Origin: Fulvia fulva
Taxonomy: Eukaryota > Ascomycota > Dothideomycetes > Mycosphaerellales > Mycosphaerellaceae
Assembly: GCF_020509005.1 (NCBI RefSeq)
Contig: NC_063018.1
Location: 1,426,001-1,490,000 of the forward strand
Direction of reading: 5' to 3'
Length of the DNA: 64,000 bases
Shown: positions 10,900 to 21,413 of the stretch, one piece after another
Layout of the letters: each line of letters begins with the position of its first letter
How positions within the stretch are numbered: the first letter of the stretch is position 1
Position numbers and translations under genes: made by a program
The notes under the pieces: model-generated
Told to the model about the DNA's origin: nothing
Databases searched by the model: none
Seen by the model: only the letters and a program-made list of their open reading frames with translations

Positions 10900-11705
10900 A
10901 CTACATCTTAATAGCTAATACCTTATACCTGAACTTACCGTAGTTCTTCTTATTCTTAGGGTTACTAAAGAAGGTATCTATACTCTCCTTACTAGCGATA
11001 GACAATTTGGTACGTAGGTTACGACTCTAGCCGGACAGACTATATAGATAGCGCTTCTTATTAAGGTTACCGTATTTAGCGTTAGTACGGCTCTATACCC
11101 TATCCTTATTTACCTTATTCTTTAAGTATTTAGGTACTACTTTCTAAACCTTATTAGTAGCGTACTTCTAAGTAGAAGGCTTAAATCTACCGCTAATACT
11201 ATTGTATTATCCGTTAGCGCGACTAAAGAGTAGTAACTTATAGAGAGCTACTATTATCTCTAGAAATAACTTATAAGTTACCGTATTCCCCTTAGATATA
11301 ACGGAGCCTATATTACTACTACTCCTTCTACCGGCCCTATTTACTACTCTTTTATTACTACTACTATCGTCTAACTCCGGGGCCTTAGTCTACGTCCGCT
11401 ATAAAGAGGGTATCGCTAGAGGCCGAGATATATTACGTAGGCTATCGACCGGTAAGCTAGCTAGCGAGGATAGCTATATAAGCTCTCTATTACTACGAGG
11501 GCTACTACTATATAGTAAGTCGTAGTACTACTACTAAGGGGATAGCTAATTAAAGTCTAGGCCGCTAAGCTATAATAGCTAAGTATCTATTAATAGCTTA
11601 TCCGGATCTATAAAGACGATATCGCCGTATACGGTACTAGTAGTAGGAGGCTACGATAGTAGCCTATTTACTTCTATAGTATTAACAATAGTAAGATAGT
11701 AAGTA
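10900..11705 (-). pseudogene. Unrecognised reading frame X2
   Basis: A minus-strand frame of about 265 codons is broken only by RIP-type stops. It reads DIVFIDPDKLLIDTQLLQLS near its start, then a Ser/Arg-rich part (VVNRAGRRSSSNIGSVISKG), and ends with a basic stretch (ATNKVQKVVPKYLKNKVNK; FFSNPKNKKNYGKFRYKV). No known domain was recognised. It lies directly upstream of a polypurine run and an LTR. It could be the last ORF of an LTR element, a captured host gene, or a structural protein of an unrecognised family. No ATG survives near its start. Confidence 0.4.
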
Positions 11706-11925
11706 ATAATACCTTTAGTAAGAATATAATAGTAGTAGAGGTATAGCTAAGCCCTTAGTATAACATTAAGGTAGAGCTACGATTGAATATACCTTAATAT
11801 TATAAGTAAGAATAATCTTTAACTATATATAATATAAAGGTAGACCCTATAACGCTAAGAATAGTAGTATTAAGATACTATATAAAGATAAAATATCGAC
11901 GATTAAACGGGACCCTACTTAGAAA
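11706..11925. other. No recognisable feature
   Basis: AT-rich, RIP-affected sequence with TATA-like runs. I see no coding signal or repeat linking it to other parts of the window. Confidence 0.5.
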
Positions 11926-12441
11926 GTCTAGCTTAACTAGTATATAGTAAGCGAGGTTAAGTTAGTAGCGGCCTATACGTATAACCTTTATATAACCTCT
12001 CTTTTACTCTTCTACTCTTTCGCTATTTTACTCGAGTACTTCTATCGGCTAGAATTAAACGCTACTTAAATATACTTTATAGCTTAAATAGGTTTAGCTT
12101 GCTTTAAATCGAGATAGTAGACTTTAATATCGAGTAAAAGAGTAAAAGAGTAAAAGAGTAAAAGAGCTTAAATATGCGTTACGAGCTCGAATACTCTTTT
12201 ACTCTTTTATAGCGTCGGTACTTAGAGATATCTACCCTAGTACTTATAGATATTTCGAGGTACTTATAGATATTATGATAGTAAGTAAAATCTACCTAGA
12301 GTCTAGCAAAGTATTGCTTATATTCTAAGCAAAAGAGCTAAAGAGCTAAAGAGTAAAGGAGCAAAAGAGGGGTTATATAATAGTTATACGTTTAGGCTAC
12401 GAGGAGTCTAGCTTGACTAGTATATAGTAAGCGAGGTCGAG
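11926..12441. repeat. Inverted-repeat element framed by a 36 bp direct repeat
   Basis: Arms at 11971-12017 and 12351-12397 are inverted copies of each other (left arm starts GCCTATACGTATAAC, right arm ends GTTATACGTTTAGGC), 47 bp with about 9 mismatches. Outside them, 36 bp direct repeats start GTCTAGCTT at 11926 and 12406, separated from the arms by 9 and 8 bp. The core holds an AGTAAAAG tandem repeat and no ORF. It resembles a MITE or another non-autonomous element. The 36 bp direct repeat is too long for a normal transposase target duplication. Confidence 0.6.
12133..12164. repeat. AGTAAAAG tandem repeat (4 units)
   Basis: Four perfect copies of an 8 bp unit, followed by AG. Related AGTAAAAG/CTTTTACT words recur at 11998-12010, 12193-12208 and 12343-12365, giving the whole element a purine/pyrimidine strand bias and many ways to fold. 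Confidence 0.85.
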
Positions 12442-13007
12442 TCTAGCCCGGATAATCTATAATGTTAGTAGCTTAGCTATATATACTCTTATAGAAATCA
12501 CTACGGTACTAGGCGAGTGCTACGACTATACGAGTATACTTAATAAGGACAGTCTGTCTTATACGGCGCCGAATAGTAGTGTCTATATCTTCCTAGTATA
12601 CGTCTTCCGATACGCCTACTAACTATCGCTACTACCGAATAGAAAGCTAGCATTCTAGACTCGCTATATAAGGCAAGGAGCTAGGATGTGTTACGGCCGA
12701 TCGATAGTATAATCGACACGGCGTTTAGCTCTAATATACTACTAGATCTAGCTAAACGAGCAATACTACGGCACGGAGTAGAAGTGCTTTCGAAACTCAA
12801 AATTTAGGCATACTCTCTAAACCTAGCGCTACTACTATATTAGAGATCGAAGCTTTGATAGTATAGCGGTCTTATAGCTAAATAGGCTGTTCGTTAATAT
12901 GCTTAGCTTATATTCGCTATCGCTTTGTCTTTAAAGCAGACACGAATATAAGTATTACGCTTAAGCGTGTTATATTATATAACTCTAAGCTACTAGCCCG
13001 CTATCTT
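12442..13007. other. Unassigned 0.57 kb segment, milder RIP
   Basis: No coding frame was recognised on either strand. CpA and TpG are more frequent than in the neighbours. It contains a TATA-like CTATATAAGGC near 12662 and a 12 bp palindrome ACGCTTAAGCGT at 12956-12967. It could be an LTR or other non-coding part of an unidentified element. Confidence 0.35.
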
Positions 13008-13098
13008 ATATACCCCTACTACGTAATTAACCGTTAAAGGTTAACGAGATTCGACGCGCAAATTTCAGGGTCTAAAGGAGGCCCTTAGCTCGTCAATA
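13008..13098 (-). repeat. G1 LTR fragment
   Basis: Matches 9660-9750, including ACCGTTAAAGGTTAACGAG and the end GCTCGTCAATA. Only the 5' part of the LTR is present. It begins exactly where the LINE-4 coding sequence breaks off, so a G1-family element inserted in LINE-4 and most of it was then lost. Confidence 0.65.
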
Positions 13099-14111
13099 AT
13101 AGCCTTTACCTAAGAGGTAATAAGTTCTATCGCGAATAGCGTCGATCGCTATAGGCGCGTACCTATCTAGGTGTCCGGGAGTAGGGAGTACTCCTCTACC
13201 GACTCGGAGAGTCTCGTTATAACTAGCTTCTTAAGCGCCTTCCTAAGAGTATTAAGGAGCGTAATTAGGCGGTACGACTTCACCTACGTATAGTCTTCCT
13301 TTTACGGCTTACGTAGGACTACTATCGTCGATTAATTAAATACTATCGGGTAGTATTCGGTCTATAGGTAGGCGTTAAAGATCGCTACGACTACTAGGGC
13401 TAGTTAATCTCTACACTTCTTTAGTAGCTCGTTTCGGATCCTATCCGGCCCCGGGGCTTTCTTCGCCGGTAACTTCCTAAGTATAGCGGTAATATCTCTC
13501 TTAGATATATCCTATTAGACCGCGATACTAGGGGCTAGGGGAGTAGAGCTATTCATATTGCTTAGATTAGCCTCGACTAGGGGCGGGAAGAACTTACTAG
13601 CTAGTAGACGCGCTTTAGCCTCGGGGTCGCTAACCGGGCTACTAGGCGATTATAGTACTAGTATAGAGAAGGAGGGGCTCTATATAGGGTCCTATCGGGC
13701 CTATTTCGCTAGCTTCTATATCCTCGCTAGCTTACCGGCGATTTCTTCTACTATAGCTCTCTAGCTAACTACTTTCTCCCTCCGTATCGTAGCTTTCTTC
13801 TATTAGTATACCTCCCTATATACATTCTAGGCCTCCTCGCTATAGCTACTCGTCTATACCCGGCGGGCTCTTCTTACTTCTCTTACTACCGTAGTATACT
13901 TCGGCGTCTAGTATAGTTTAGACTATATTATTAGTTAGGTAAGCGGAACGAAAAGTAAGGTCGCTTTTCTTATTTTGTCTATTAACCCTTAGACTTCCTC
14001 GTCTATCTCGTCTTTACTATTATATTCCTACTACGCGATCTAGACTAGCCTCTCGGAGTCGTCGAGGTATACCTAGATATTAGCCTAGTAGGCCTTTCCC
14101 TAGTTTAGCTT
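13099..14111 (-). pseudogene. LINE-4 fragment: linker and N-terminal RT
   Basis: The minus strand gives a basic linker (VREVRRARRVQTSSYSEEAQ, about 13820-13880), then RT blocks KLPAKKAPGPDRIRNELLKK (about 13430-13490), SYRLITLLNTLRKALKKL and RLQRSTLFAIELITSQVKAI. The frame is cut at 13098 by the G1 LTR before the catalytic box. The right end is near 14111; the endonuclease and ORF1 are missing. RIP stops are frequent. A piece of the linker (13795-13836) recurs on the opposite strand at 46923-46965. Confidence 0.7.
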
Positions 14112-14172
14112 AGAGGTTCTTACTAGTATATATTATATATATATTATAATAGAGGTCCTGACTAGTATATAG
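14112..14172. repeat. Short direct repeats around an AT tract
   Basis: AGAGGTTCTTACTAGTATATA (14111-14131) and AGAGGTCCTGACTAGTATATA (14150-14170) flank an AT-only run. They lie at the junction of LINE-4 and gypsy E and may be a duplicated insertion scar. Confidence 0.5.
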
Positions 14173-15050
14173 TCTAACGACGCCTTAAGTTTATATTCGA
14201 TCCTATAGTAGGTACTAATAACTATTAACTACCTCTATCGGTAGCGATTAAAAGCGGGGCCCCGTATAGGCGGTAGTAGTCTTATACGAATATATAGGCG
14301 ATATATTTAGCCGTTCTCTCTTTAATAGGTATTATATAGAAGCCCTTACTAGTACGATCCGTAATCGTAAGGATGTTCTTATCTTCTACGCTATCGTACG
14401 ATCCTTTACTCGGGTATAGTACTACGACAATCTCTATAGCCATCTTATCCTATAACTCGAAGGGAATAGGTAGGGCTTTAGTAGCCCCGGACATTACGTC
14501 TAGGAAGGCTTAGAAGATCTATACTTATAGTACTTCAAGATCTTATTACGTACGTACTATAAGAGGCCGGGCTATATAAAATCCCTTATAATTAGCTCGT
14601 ACGTCTTAGCGCGCCCTAGATAACCGGCTACTAGTATAGCGTAATAAGCTTAGAACACCTTAAAGCGTAGATTAGGCTTATCGGGTACGAATACGTTATA
14701 GCCGCCGTACTTATTCTTAATATAGATTAGACCTCCTATCGCTACTACGTTATTATCGTCTATTTAATATTAGTAAAGTAGCGTATAGGGCTCTCCTATA
14801 TCGAGCTACTATATTGCTTACTATTAAGAATATATAGGTTATAGGGTCAATATTAGGTACTTAGGGGGATTAGTAATTAGGGCTTACTAGTCAAGTCCTT
14901 AAGTATAGCTATCCCTCCTAAAACACCTATACTATTAACTAGCGATACTATATATAGATATACGCTATCCTAATAGGTCCTTCTTCATTTATATAATCTA
15001 TAATTCCTATCTTCTATAGCTACGTAATCCGTACCTATTTAATACTTACT
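14173..15050 (-). pseudogene. Gypsy E integrase
   Basis: Minus-strand blocks include VLYPSKGSYDSVEDKNILTI (about 14350-14410), TSKGFYIIPIKERTAKYIAY and LLLPPIRGPAFNRY. They match the first half of the Ty3/gypsy integrase core, where a D-R-x-T-K region is followed by the second Asp. The residue expected as the second Asp is lost here (R-G-P in place of D-R-G-P). The end of the core with the catalytic Glu is missing. An upstream zinc-binding region is poorly kept. Confidence 0.65.
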
Positions 15051-15099
15051 ATATTTTGGTAATACCGTATACTATACGAATCTCTATTATAAGGTCGTT

Positions 15100-16700
15100 A
15101 TCCTACCGGCCTAGACGGATTTCTAATAGGGAGATACTTAGTAAACGATCTTCCGGTAGTAGGGTCTATCCCTAATATAGTCTTCGTAGATCGTTATCGG
15201 TAGTAGAAACGTCTTAGGGCTAATAAGTAAGCGTATCGGGTTTAACGTTTATCTTACCGGGGATATAGATAATCTTAAAGTAGAACTACAATAAGAACTT
15301 AGACTAGCGTACCTAACTTCTTTTAAGGATCTTCGTACTTACGAACTACTCGAGGTTCTTATAATCTAAATATACTAGGATAGGCTTACCGCTCTTATAC
15401 TAAAGGTACTCGAAGTCCGTATTATTATCGATATAATCGATATCTCCTACTATAATCTCTAGCTTCTATTCCTTAAACGCCTTTACTATAGCTAGGAGTT
15501 CCTTATTATAGATATCGTAATTATACTCCTATAGAGACATCTTCTTAGATATAAACGCTACGGGCCGCTATACGCCGTCTTTACCCTTCTACGATAGGAC
15601 TACGGCTATAACGTAGTCCGAGACGTTAGTCGCGAGCTTCGTTTCTCGTCTAGTAATAAAGTAAGTAAGGACTACCTCGTCTTCTATAAATGCCTACTTT
15701 ATACTATCGAACGCTCGCTAGTAAGTATCGTCCTATACCTACGGTACGACCTTCTTTATAAGCTATATAAGTAGGTATATAATGCCCGAGTAATTACGAG
15801 TAAAGCGCCGGTAGAAGTTATAGAATCTAAGGAACGACAATATATCGTTAGGGTTACGAGGTCTCTCCTACTCTTAGATAGCTATAATCTTTTCCTTGTC
15901 TATTTTAATATCGTCGGCTCTAATATTAAGTCCGAGGTAATTTGTTTACTATATATAGAATTTGTACTTATTAATATCGAGTTAGAGCCCGGCTACTTGG
16001 AGCCTAGCTATTACCTTATCTATATAGGTAATATACTCCTTAAGCGTATTACTAAAAATGAGGGCGTCGTCTAGATATATAGAAGTAAAGTCGTCTAGAT
16101 ACTTACGTAACGCGTCGTTAATATATAACTAGAAGCTTCTAGGAGCGTTATATAACCCGAAGGGCATAACTAAATATACGACTTGTCCGTAATAAGTCGT
16201 AAATACGGTTTTCTACTCGTCGCCTTCTACGACCCTTAGTCGGTTAAAGGCTATAATTATATCTAGCTTTAAAAAGTACTTCTTACCGCTTATTTGGTTA
16301 AGCGTGTTCTATATACGTAGAATTGAGTATCGAGATTTTACGGTAATTAGATTTAGCCCTCGATAGTTAATATAGATACGTAAGCTACTACCGGGCTTAC
16401 GGACGATAATAACTAGTACTATAAATAGTAAGTTACTTTGCTAGATATTACCCCTCTCTAGTTAGTTATCTACTTATACCTTTATCACTTCCGCTTCCTT
16501 ATTCGATATCGGATATAGACGTTTAAACGGTAGCTTATAGTCTTTCTTAAGCTTAATCTTATAATCTAGCCCGAGTCGGTACGGAGGTAGCTTTTCTAAG
16601 TCTACCTTAGAAAATAGAGCTTTCTAATATTAGTACTCTACCGGTAGCTTAGATAGATTAGCTAGCTTCTCCTTGTAATATAGCTTCTCTATAAATATAT
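15100..16700 (-). pseudogene. Gypsy E reverse transcriptase and RNase H
   Basis: RT palm blocks on the minus strand are IPLGFRLYNAPRSFQLYIND and the catalytic box YLDDALIFSNT (about 16055-16090). LGLNIRADDIKIDKEKI and LSFLRFYNFYRRF follow. RNase H gives ETKLATNVSDYVIAVVLSQ (about 15600-15660) and YNYDIYNKELLAIVKAFKE (about 15450-15520). The catalytic YLDD is unchanged, but TAG/TAA stops cut the frame many times. This is a standard Ty3/gypsy arrangement. Confidence 0.82.
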
Positions 16701-16849
16701 TATAGTCTATAGCGTTTATTACGTATACCTCCGCTTAGTACTCCTATTAACGCCGGAGAGCACGATAGTAGTCCTTCTTAACGTATATTATATAAGTAAA
16801 AGCTAAGTTACTAGCTATAGCCTTATAAGCCGTTATAGCGTATAGGCCG

Positions 16850-17440
16850 AGTACTTAGGCCGTAACCGGGTCCGCTATACTCTTTATAGCGTAAGTTTCT
16901 CGCGGGTTAATATATATTATATAGACCTCTATACCGCGTATACGACACTCTCTACGTAGCTAGTAGATATTTATCTACTTAATATCGGGCTCTCCTCCCT
17001 AACTAATATCTCTAAGACCGACTTCCGCGATAGCTAAGGGGACCGGTATACTAGTAACGTCTAGTCGCTCTAGCGTATCGTAGTCGGGTATTAGAAAGGA
17101 GTCGGTAATACGTAGGGAGACGACTAGTAGTATAATACCTTCGTATAGGGAGTACTTACTATAGTAAGGGTTATTAAAAGTAATTCTAGACCTACGCTAA
17201 TCTTTATAGGGTATATACTTAGCGTACTATATAAGGCCTAGTAGTATATTATACGTAGTATCGGATACAAAGTATTAAATACGTTCTATATAACCGCTAA
17301 GGTTCAGCTTGATATCCGCGGCCTTAGTAGTAATCGTAGGTACTTACGACCTATCGCCGAGTCTAAGCGTATATAATTCGACGTTATATATTAGAATATA
17401 ATATTTATATATAAAGGAAGTGCTTACAATTTTACTAGGT
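16850..17440 (-). pseudogene. Gypsy E protease-like region
   Basis: It lies between gag and RT in the same orientation. Minus-strand text such as YNVELYTLRLGDRSQVPTIT, then NILLGLIQYAKY, resembles the later strands of a retropepsin domain, where an I-L-G-x-x-W-L block follows. No D-T/S-G active site could be read. The assignment is by position and a weak pattern. Confidence 0.45.
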
Positions 17441-19200
17441 AGCTTCTTATCCTTCGGTTCCTTCTCGTTAGCCTTACGAGGGAGATTAATCTCGAGCTAA
17501 GCTAGCTCGCTCCCTAGTCGGTAGTACTATACTAATAGTAGCTTAACCGTCTTAAAGTCTTAGCTAATAAGGCGCGTACGGTATTTAAAACTAAGCTTAG
17601 ACTTAAGTTCCTAGGCTTCCTACTTACGGCTTATAGTAGGTAGGAGACGCGCGCGCTCCTTCTAGTAGCGGGAGTAGAGTACTAAAAAGTTGTCGGTCTT
17701 AGTTATCTAAAGGGCGTTTATATTATTACGCGCGGTGCCCTCGGAGTCGTAGTTACCGAAGTTCTAGTTAAGGAACTTTAAAGCCTTACGGACTATCTTA
17801 AATAGCTTACCCGTAACTTATCTACCGAAGGTAATCTTCTAAGGTACGTAGTTACGGAGTATCTATTAAGCTAGTCCTATTATATACTCCTAGAAAAACC
17901 TTAATATAGACAGTACGTCCTTAAACACGTTTAGTACAATCTTATTACCTACCTAAATTATCTACTCGTCGAGGTTTAGTAAGTCTTTACTAATATTCTG
18001 TCCTAAGAACTTAGGCTTAGGTATATCGACTCGGGTAGATATCTTAAAGTCCTTAGTTATAGTAGGATAATAGCGTACTACGTCGATACTAGGGTCCGCT
18101 AGGGCCTCGACAATTTTGAAGCTATTATTATCGACCTCGATTATAGTAGCCTTCTTATACTTATTCTTATAGGGTCGAACGTCTTCGAAGTTAGACTCGG
18201 AATTCTATAACGATAGATCTAATATATTAGAGTTATACGGATTATTACGCTTCTTCTTACGCTTATCCTTCTTAGACTTCTTAGCGGGTAGCTCGGTAGG
18301 TATATTAGGCTTATTTACTAACTCGTTAGGAGCCTTATCTCCTTATCGGCGGCGTAATACCGAGAGTGATTATATAGAGCGCTACTTAGACTATTATTAG
18401 CCGCGTATACCGTTAGCGTCGGCGACTTACTATCGGAGGTCCTTAATCGTCTACTAAAGACTAGCGATATCCGCTACTATAGGCGCGGTATTATCTAGTA
18501 CGAGGTCCTCGAGTACCTTTACCTTATCCTTAAGTATAGCGACCTCCTTATCTACGATCTTAGTAGCCTTCTTAGCCGCCTTAGTAGCCTTCTCGGCCGC
18601 CTTAGTAGCCTTCTCGGCCGCCTTAGTATTATAATACTATTGATTAGCCTCCTTCTAAAGGCGCTTTATCTCCTTCTAAAGACGTTCTGTCTACTTCTAA
18701 AGGCGCTCCGCTTCTAGCTTATAATTTTGCCCCTCTTAGGCTATACGCTAGAGTTCCGAGTATACTTCTTTATACTTATTCTTATCTAACTCGTTAGCTT
18801 TCTATAACGCCGCCCTATCTAGGATAGCTTAGTAATAGTTAGCCTCGAGTCTTCGGAGCGTATATAATATAGCTTCCGGTTAGTTTTAAACTTAATAACG
18901 TAGGGAAGCCGAGTCGAGTATACTTAGCTAATCGAGAGGAATATATAAGGTCGAGCTTAGGCCCTAGCTATCCGTAATGTCAACCGCAAAGTCTTAGCGA
19001 GCCTAATCCTACTCTCCGTTAGCCTTCCGATTAGTAGTAATATCCGAGTCTCGAATAAGATCTATAAGGTAGAAGTAGTCGGGAATCTTCTATATCCGAT
19101 TACCTTCTTCCTCCTCTTATAGTAACTCGTCGAGGATCGCCCGCTACTTTTCGGCGTACTTAGTAGGATCGAGTCTAACTATTATATTATCTAACTACGT
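17440..19200 (-). pseudogene. Gypsy E gag
   Basis: The minus strand shows an acidic N-terminal part (LDELLQEEEEGNRIQKIPDY near 19080), a coiled-coil part built from AAEKATK and LQKEIKRL-like repeats (18540-18720), a basic KKSKKDKRKKKRN stretch (about 18245-18285), and a conserved NKYKKATIIEVDNNSFKIVE region (about 18115-18175). No zinc knuckle was read. Stops are RIP-type. The length, near 580 codons, is long for a fungal gag. Confidence 0.6.
18559..18625 (-). repeat. 21 bp coding repeat in gypsy E gag
   Basis: Three copies of a 21 bp unit like CTTAGTAGCCTTCTCGGCCGC encode the heptad-like AAEKATK on the minus strand. A second set of short repeats (CTTCTAAAGGCGCT) follows to 18712. Both fit an extended coiled coil. 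Confidence 0.75.
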
Positions 19201-19351
19201 ATATTCGTCGGCTCGGGTAAAGAGTTCTAAGTTTTAAGTTAGTCTAGCTAGGCGACTAATACGTTAAGTATTATCGCCGCTATAGCTATTTACTCTAGCT
19301 ATAATATAAGTTATAAGAAGAGAGTACTACGCTACCTATCGCTAGTACTAA

Positions 19352-19377
19352 GGAAGTCGCTATATATCGCGACTTCC
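19352..19377. other. Perfect hairpin beside the gypsy E LTR
   Basis: GGAAGTCGC at 19352 and GCGACTTCC at 19369 are perfect inverted copies around an 8 bp AT-rich loop. It sits just inside the LTR end, where a primer-binding site is expected. Confidence 0.7.
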
Positions 19378-19384
19378 GAAGATA

Positions 19385-19781
19385 CGTAATATTACGGCTT
19401 CGAGTACGCGGAGTCGCGGCTTTTTTCGTAAGCGGCGCTATATATAGTAGCGTCCTTATTATAGAGCTATCGAAGTATTACGAGACTATAGTAGGCGAGT
19501 ATAGTAGTAGTTTATTAACGAAGTCGATAGCTAAAGAGAGAAGGTAGTTCTAAGAGAGAGAGGGCTTCTTAAGGGAAGCCGGGGTCGCGCTCGGACCGAG
19601 CTTAGTTATTAATATTACGTGATTACGAGTTACGTAACCCGATCCGAATACTCTACTTACGGAGCTACCGTAATATATAAGGTACGCCGAGGCTATATAT
19701 AAGCCGAGGTATTATACTAGTACGCGCGGTTATATAACCTACGTACTAGCTATCTATTTTCTAGGCCTAGGGCCGTAATAC
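19385..19781 (-). repeat. Gypsy LTR shared in position by D and E
   Basis: About 397 bp with inverted ends (minus strand TAGTATTACGGC ... GCCGTAATATTA). It holds TATA-like runs (CTTATATATAGCC). Its right end abuts a polypurine run (AGGAGGGGGG on the minus strand) at the end of gypsy D, as a 3' LTR should. Its left end leads into gypsy E gag, as a 5' LTR should. It was identified from its ends and position; no second copy is in the window. Confidence 0.55.
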
Positions 19782-20174
19782 TACCCCCCCTCCTAAATTG
19801 CGCTTAGTCCCTTAAGCTCGTATTATTACCGCTACGAATACGATATCATCTTCTATATCGTCCTCTATATCTTCTATCTTATCCGTCTCCTTCGTTAGTC
19901 CGGTATCTTACTAACCGTCGGTTATCTTTCTTTAAGTAGCCGCCTACGGGTATAATTAATTCGCGTAGCCCTCCTATAGTTACTAGGTTAGTCGTAGCTA
20001 TTAACGAAGCGTTTATAACGTCTTCGGGTATATCCTTATTAGGAATCTACTCTAGTAGCGGCGTAAAGCCGGCTAGCCTATTCTTCGTAGGATAGTTATA
20101 GTAGAAGTCCGCGATAGAGGCGGCGGTAGTATCTATTAACTCCTTAGCGGGCTCCTAAGTAGGCTTACTATAAC
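19782..20174 (-). pseudogene. Gypsy D, piece 1: C-terminus of pol with half chromodomain
   Basis: Minus-strand text KPTQEPAKELIDTTAASIADFYY (read to about 20090) is the second half of a chromodomain: the W-E-P motif with Trp mutated, then a helix. The first half, KYLVQ, lies across the gypsy F insertion at 26471-26490. A low-complexity tail follows, then a polypurine run at the LTR border. The two halves join exactly at the ATAAC target duplication of gypsy F, which proves they were one gene. Confidence 0.75.
20170..20174. other. Target-site duplication ATAAC (left, gypsy F)
   Basis: Five bases ATAAC directly left of the F LTR, repeated exactly at 26466-26470. This is the normal duplication length for LTR-element integrases. 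Confidence 0.9.
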
Positions 20175-20694
20175 TGTTAGGGCGAGAGCCTGGCCTGTGA
20201 GATACAAGGGTGAAAGCGAGAATGTAGGTGCGAAGTGTAGATATAAAAGGGTATAGTATGATTACTACACAAAACAAAAGACGAAGAAAGCAAGAGAGGC
20301 CTAGGGAAGGCCAGATATTTATACGCGACCCTCGCGAGTGCGTGTCCCCGTATCAACAGGGCTAACCCGTGCGAAGCCGCGCTTAGCAGCTTTGCTCAAA
20401 ACCTTATTCCAACCTGCCCTACGTTCCGAGTCTTCCACGTGCTTCTTCCAGGGTCCAGCGCAGTCGCGGGTGCTCGCGGGAGTGCCGTGAGTCACACAGT
20501 CACGAGCCGAAGTGAATCTGTCAAGGTTTGGTAGAGGGGTGAATTTGGAGGGCTGGGTCCCGTAGTGAATGTTACGGGGCATGTGATTCTTGGTGCTTAC
20601 ATACCAAGCTGGACTGTCACTTCTTGACGACTTCTGAGCACTCTGAGGCTCTTCTGTCCCCACCTTCTGTACACTCTGTAGGGAGACCATGACA
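20175..20694 (-). repeat. Gypsy F 3' LTR
   Basis: 520 bp from TGTTAGGG to ATGACA. Compared with 25946-26465 it differs at about 22 sites by eye, all C/T at CpA or G/A at TpG, with both copies carrying mutated states. The pol reading frame runs on into it without a stop as far as about 20319. Confidence 0.92.
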
Positions 20695-20712
20695 GTAGCC
20701 CCCCCGAACAAA
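20695..20712 (-). other. Gypsy F polypurine tract
   Basis: The minus-strand TTCGGGGGGGCTAC lies directly upstream of the 3' LTR, the expected place and composition for the plus-strand primer. Confidence 0.65.
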
Positions 20713-20718
20713 GCTGAG

Positions 20719-21413
20719 TTCCTACGAAGCCGTAGTAGTTCCACATATCGAGGATGTTCAGCTTCAGTACCAGGCCTAGGCCTGATGTCATGGTCGATAT
20801 ACCATTGGTAAGCCCCGTCGAAAAGCTCAGATTCGAAGAGCCTGCCGATGTTGACTTCTAGGCCGTCTGCGCGGGCGTGGTATTCTTCGATTGCTTGACG
20901 ATTGAAGATGATATGTTGGATAGGTTCCTATGAGGTATCCCACTCAGGGCAATCTTGCCATTCGACTTCATACTTGATCGGCGGTAGTCCTTCAACGTCG
21001 TTAGGCTCTACGCGGATTCCCCGGATCTTGCGGACGGCATAGTCGTCAGAAGGTAGGTTAACAGGCTCGTCGACTTCTACTTCATCGGGAGGACCTAGCA
21101 TGTCTTGGTTTTGGTTCGGGAATGGGTCCTTAGCCGACGGCCGAAGGCGTACGGGATGGAAGACGTCGTGGATCTTTATGTTCGCAGGAAGAGCTAGACG
21201 GTAGGCGTGTGAACTGATACGCTCGGTGATCTCAAAAGGACCTAGGTTCTTCCAGTTCAGCTTCTTGGAGGGGCGGTCTGTCTTGATGTTCTTGGAGTTG
21301 AGGTAGACTATATCGCCTACTTAGTAGTCGGGAGCTGGCTGGCGACGACGATTGGCTTGATCCTCGTAGATTGCTTGTGCGTACACCATCTCGTCGTGAA
21401 CTTCTTCATAGAT
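20719..21413 (-). pseudogene. Gypsy F pol C-terminus with chromodomain
   Basis: It continues the integrase frame after a TAG at 21411-21413. First comes the GPF/Y-type module (LNWKNLGPFEITERISSHAY, about 21190-21260) that follows Ty3/gypsy integrases. Then a chromodomain (about 20880-21050) with YEVEWQDCPEWDTS, a stop where Trp is expected, and EPIQHI. Chromodomains of chromoviruses bind methylated histone H3 and steer insertion to heterochromatin. The three stops (21411, about 21322, about 20930) all sit where Trp or Gln is plausible, so they are RIP lesions. The frame stays open into the 3' LTR. Confidence 0.82.

Larger units (their letters stand above)
14173..19384 (-). mobile_element. Gypsy E: RIP-degraded Ty3/gypsy internal region
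   Basis: On the minus strand from right to left: gag with an Ala/Lys/Glu-rich coiled coil, a protease-like region, RT, RNase H and an integrase that stops near 14180. The order RT-RH-IN places it in Ty3/gypsy. Its RT-RH is clearly different from that of D and F. RIP is heavy. The LTR at 19385-19781 lies in the position of its 5' LTR; no 3' LTR was found at the left end, where LINE-4 begins. Confidence 0.8.

Noticed and set aside
13558..13764. 68-codon plus-strand frame
   Set aside because: Antisense of the LINE-4 linker region, with no motif.
18559..18712. Regular short repeats resembling a CRISPR or satellite array
   Set aside because: The 21 bp period encodes a heptad-like AAEKATK motif within gypsy E gag; there are no spacers and the organism is a fungus.
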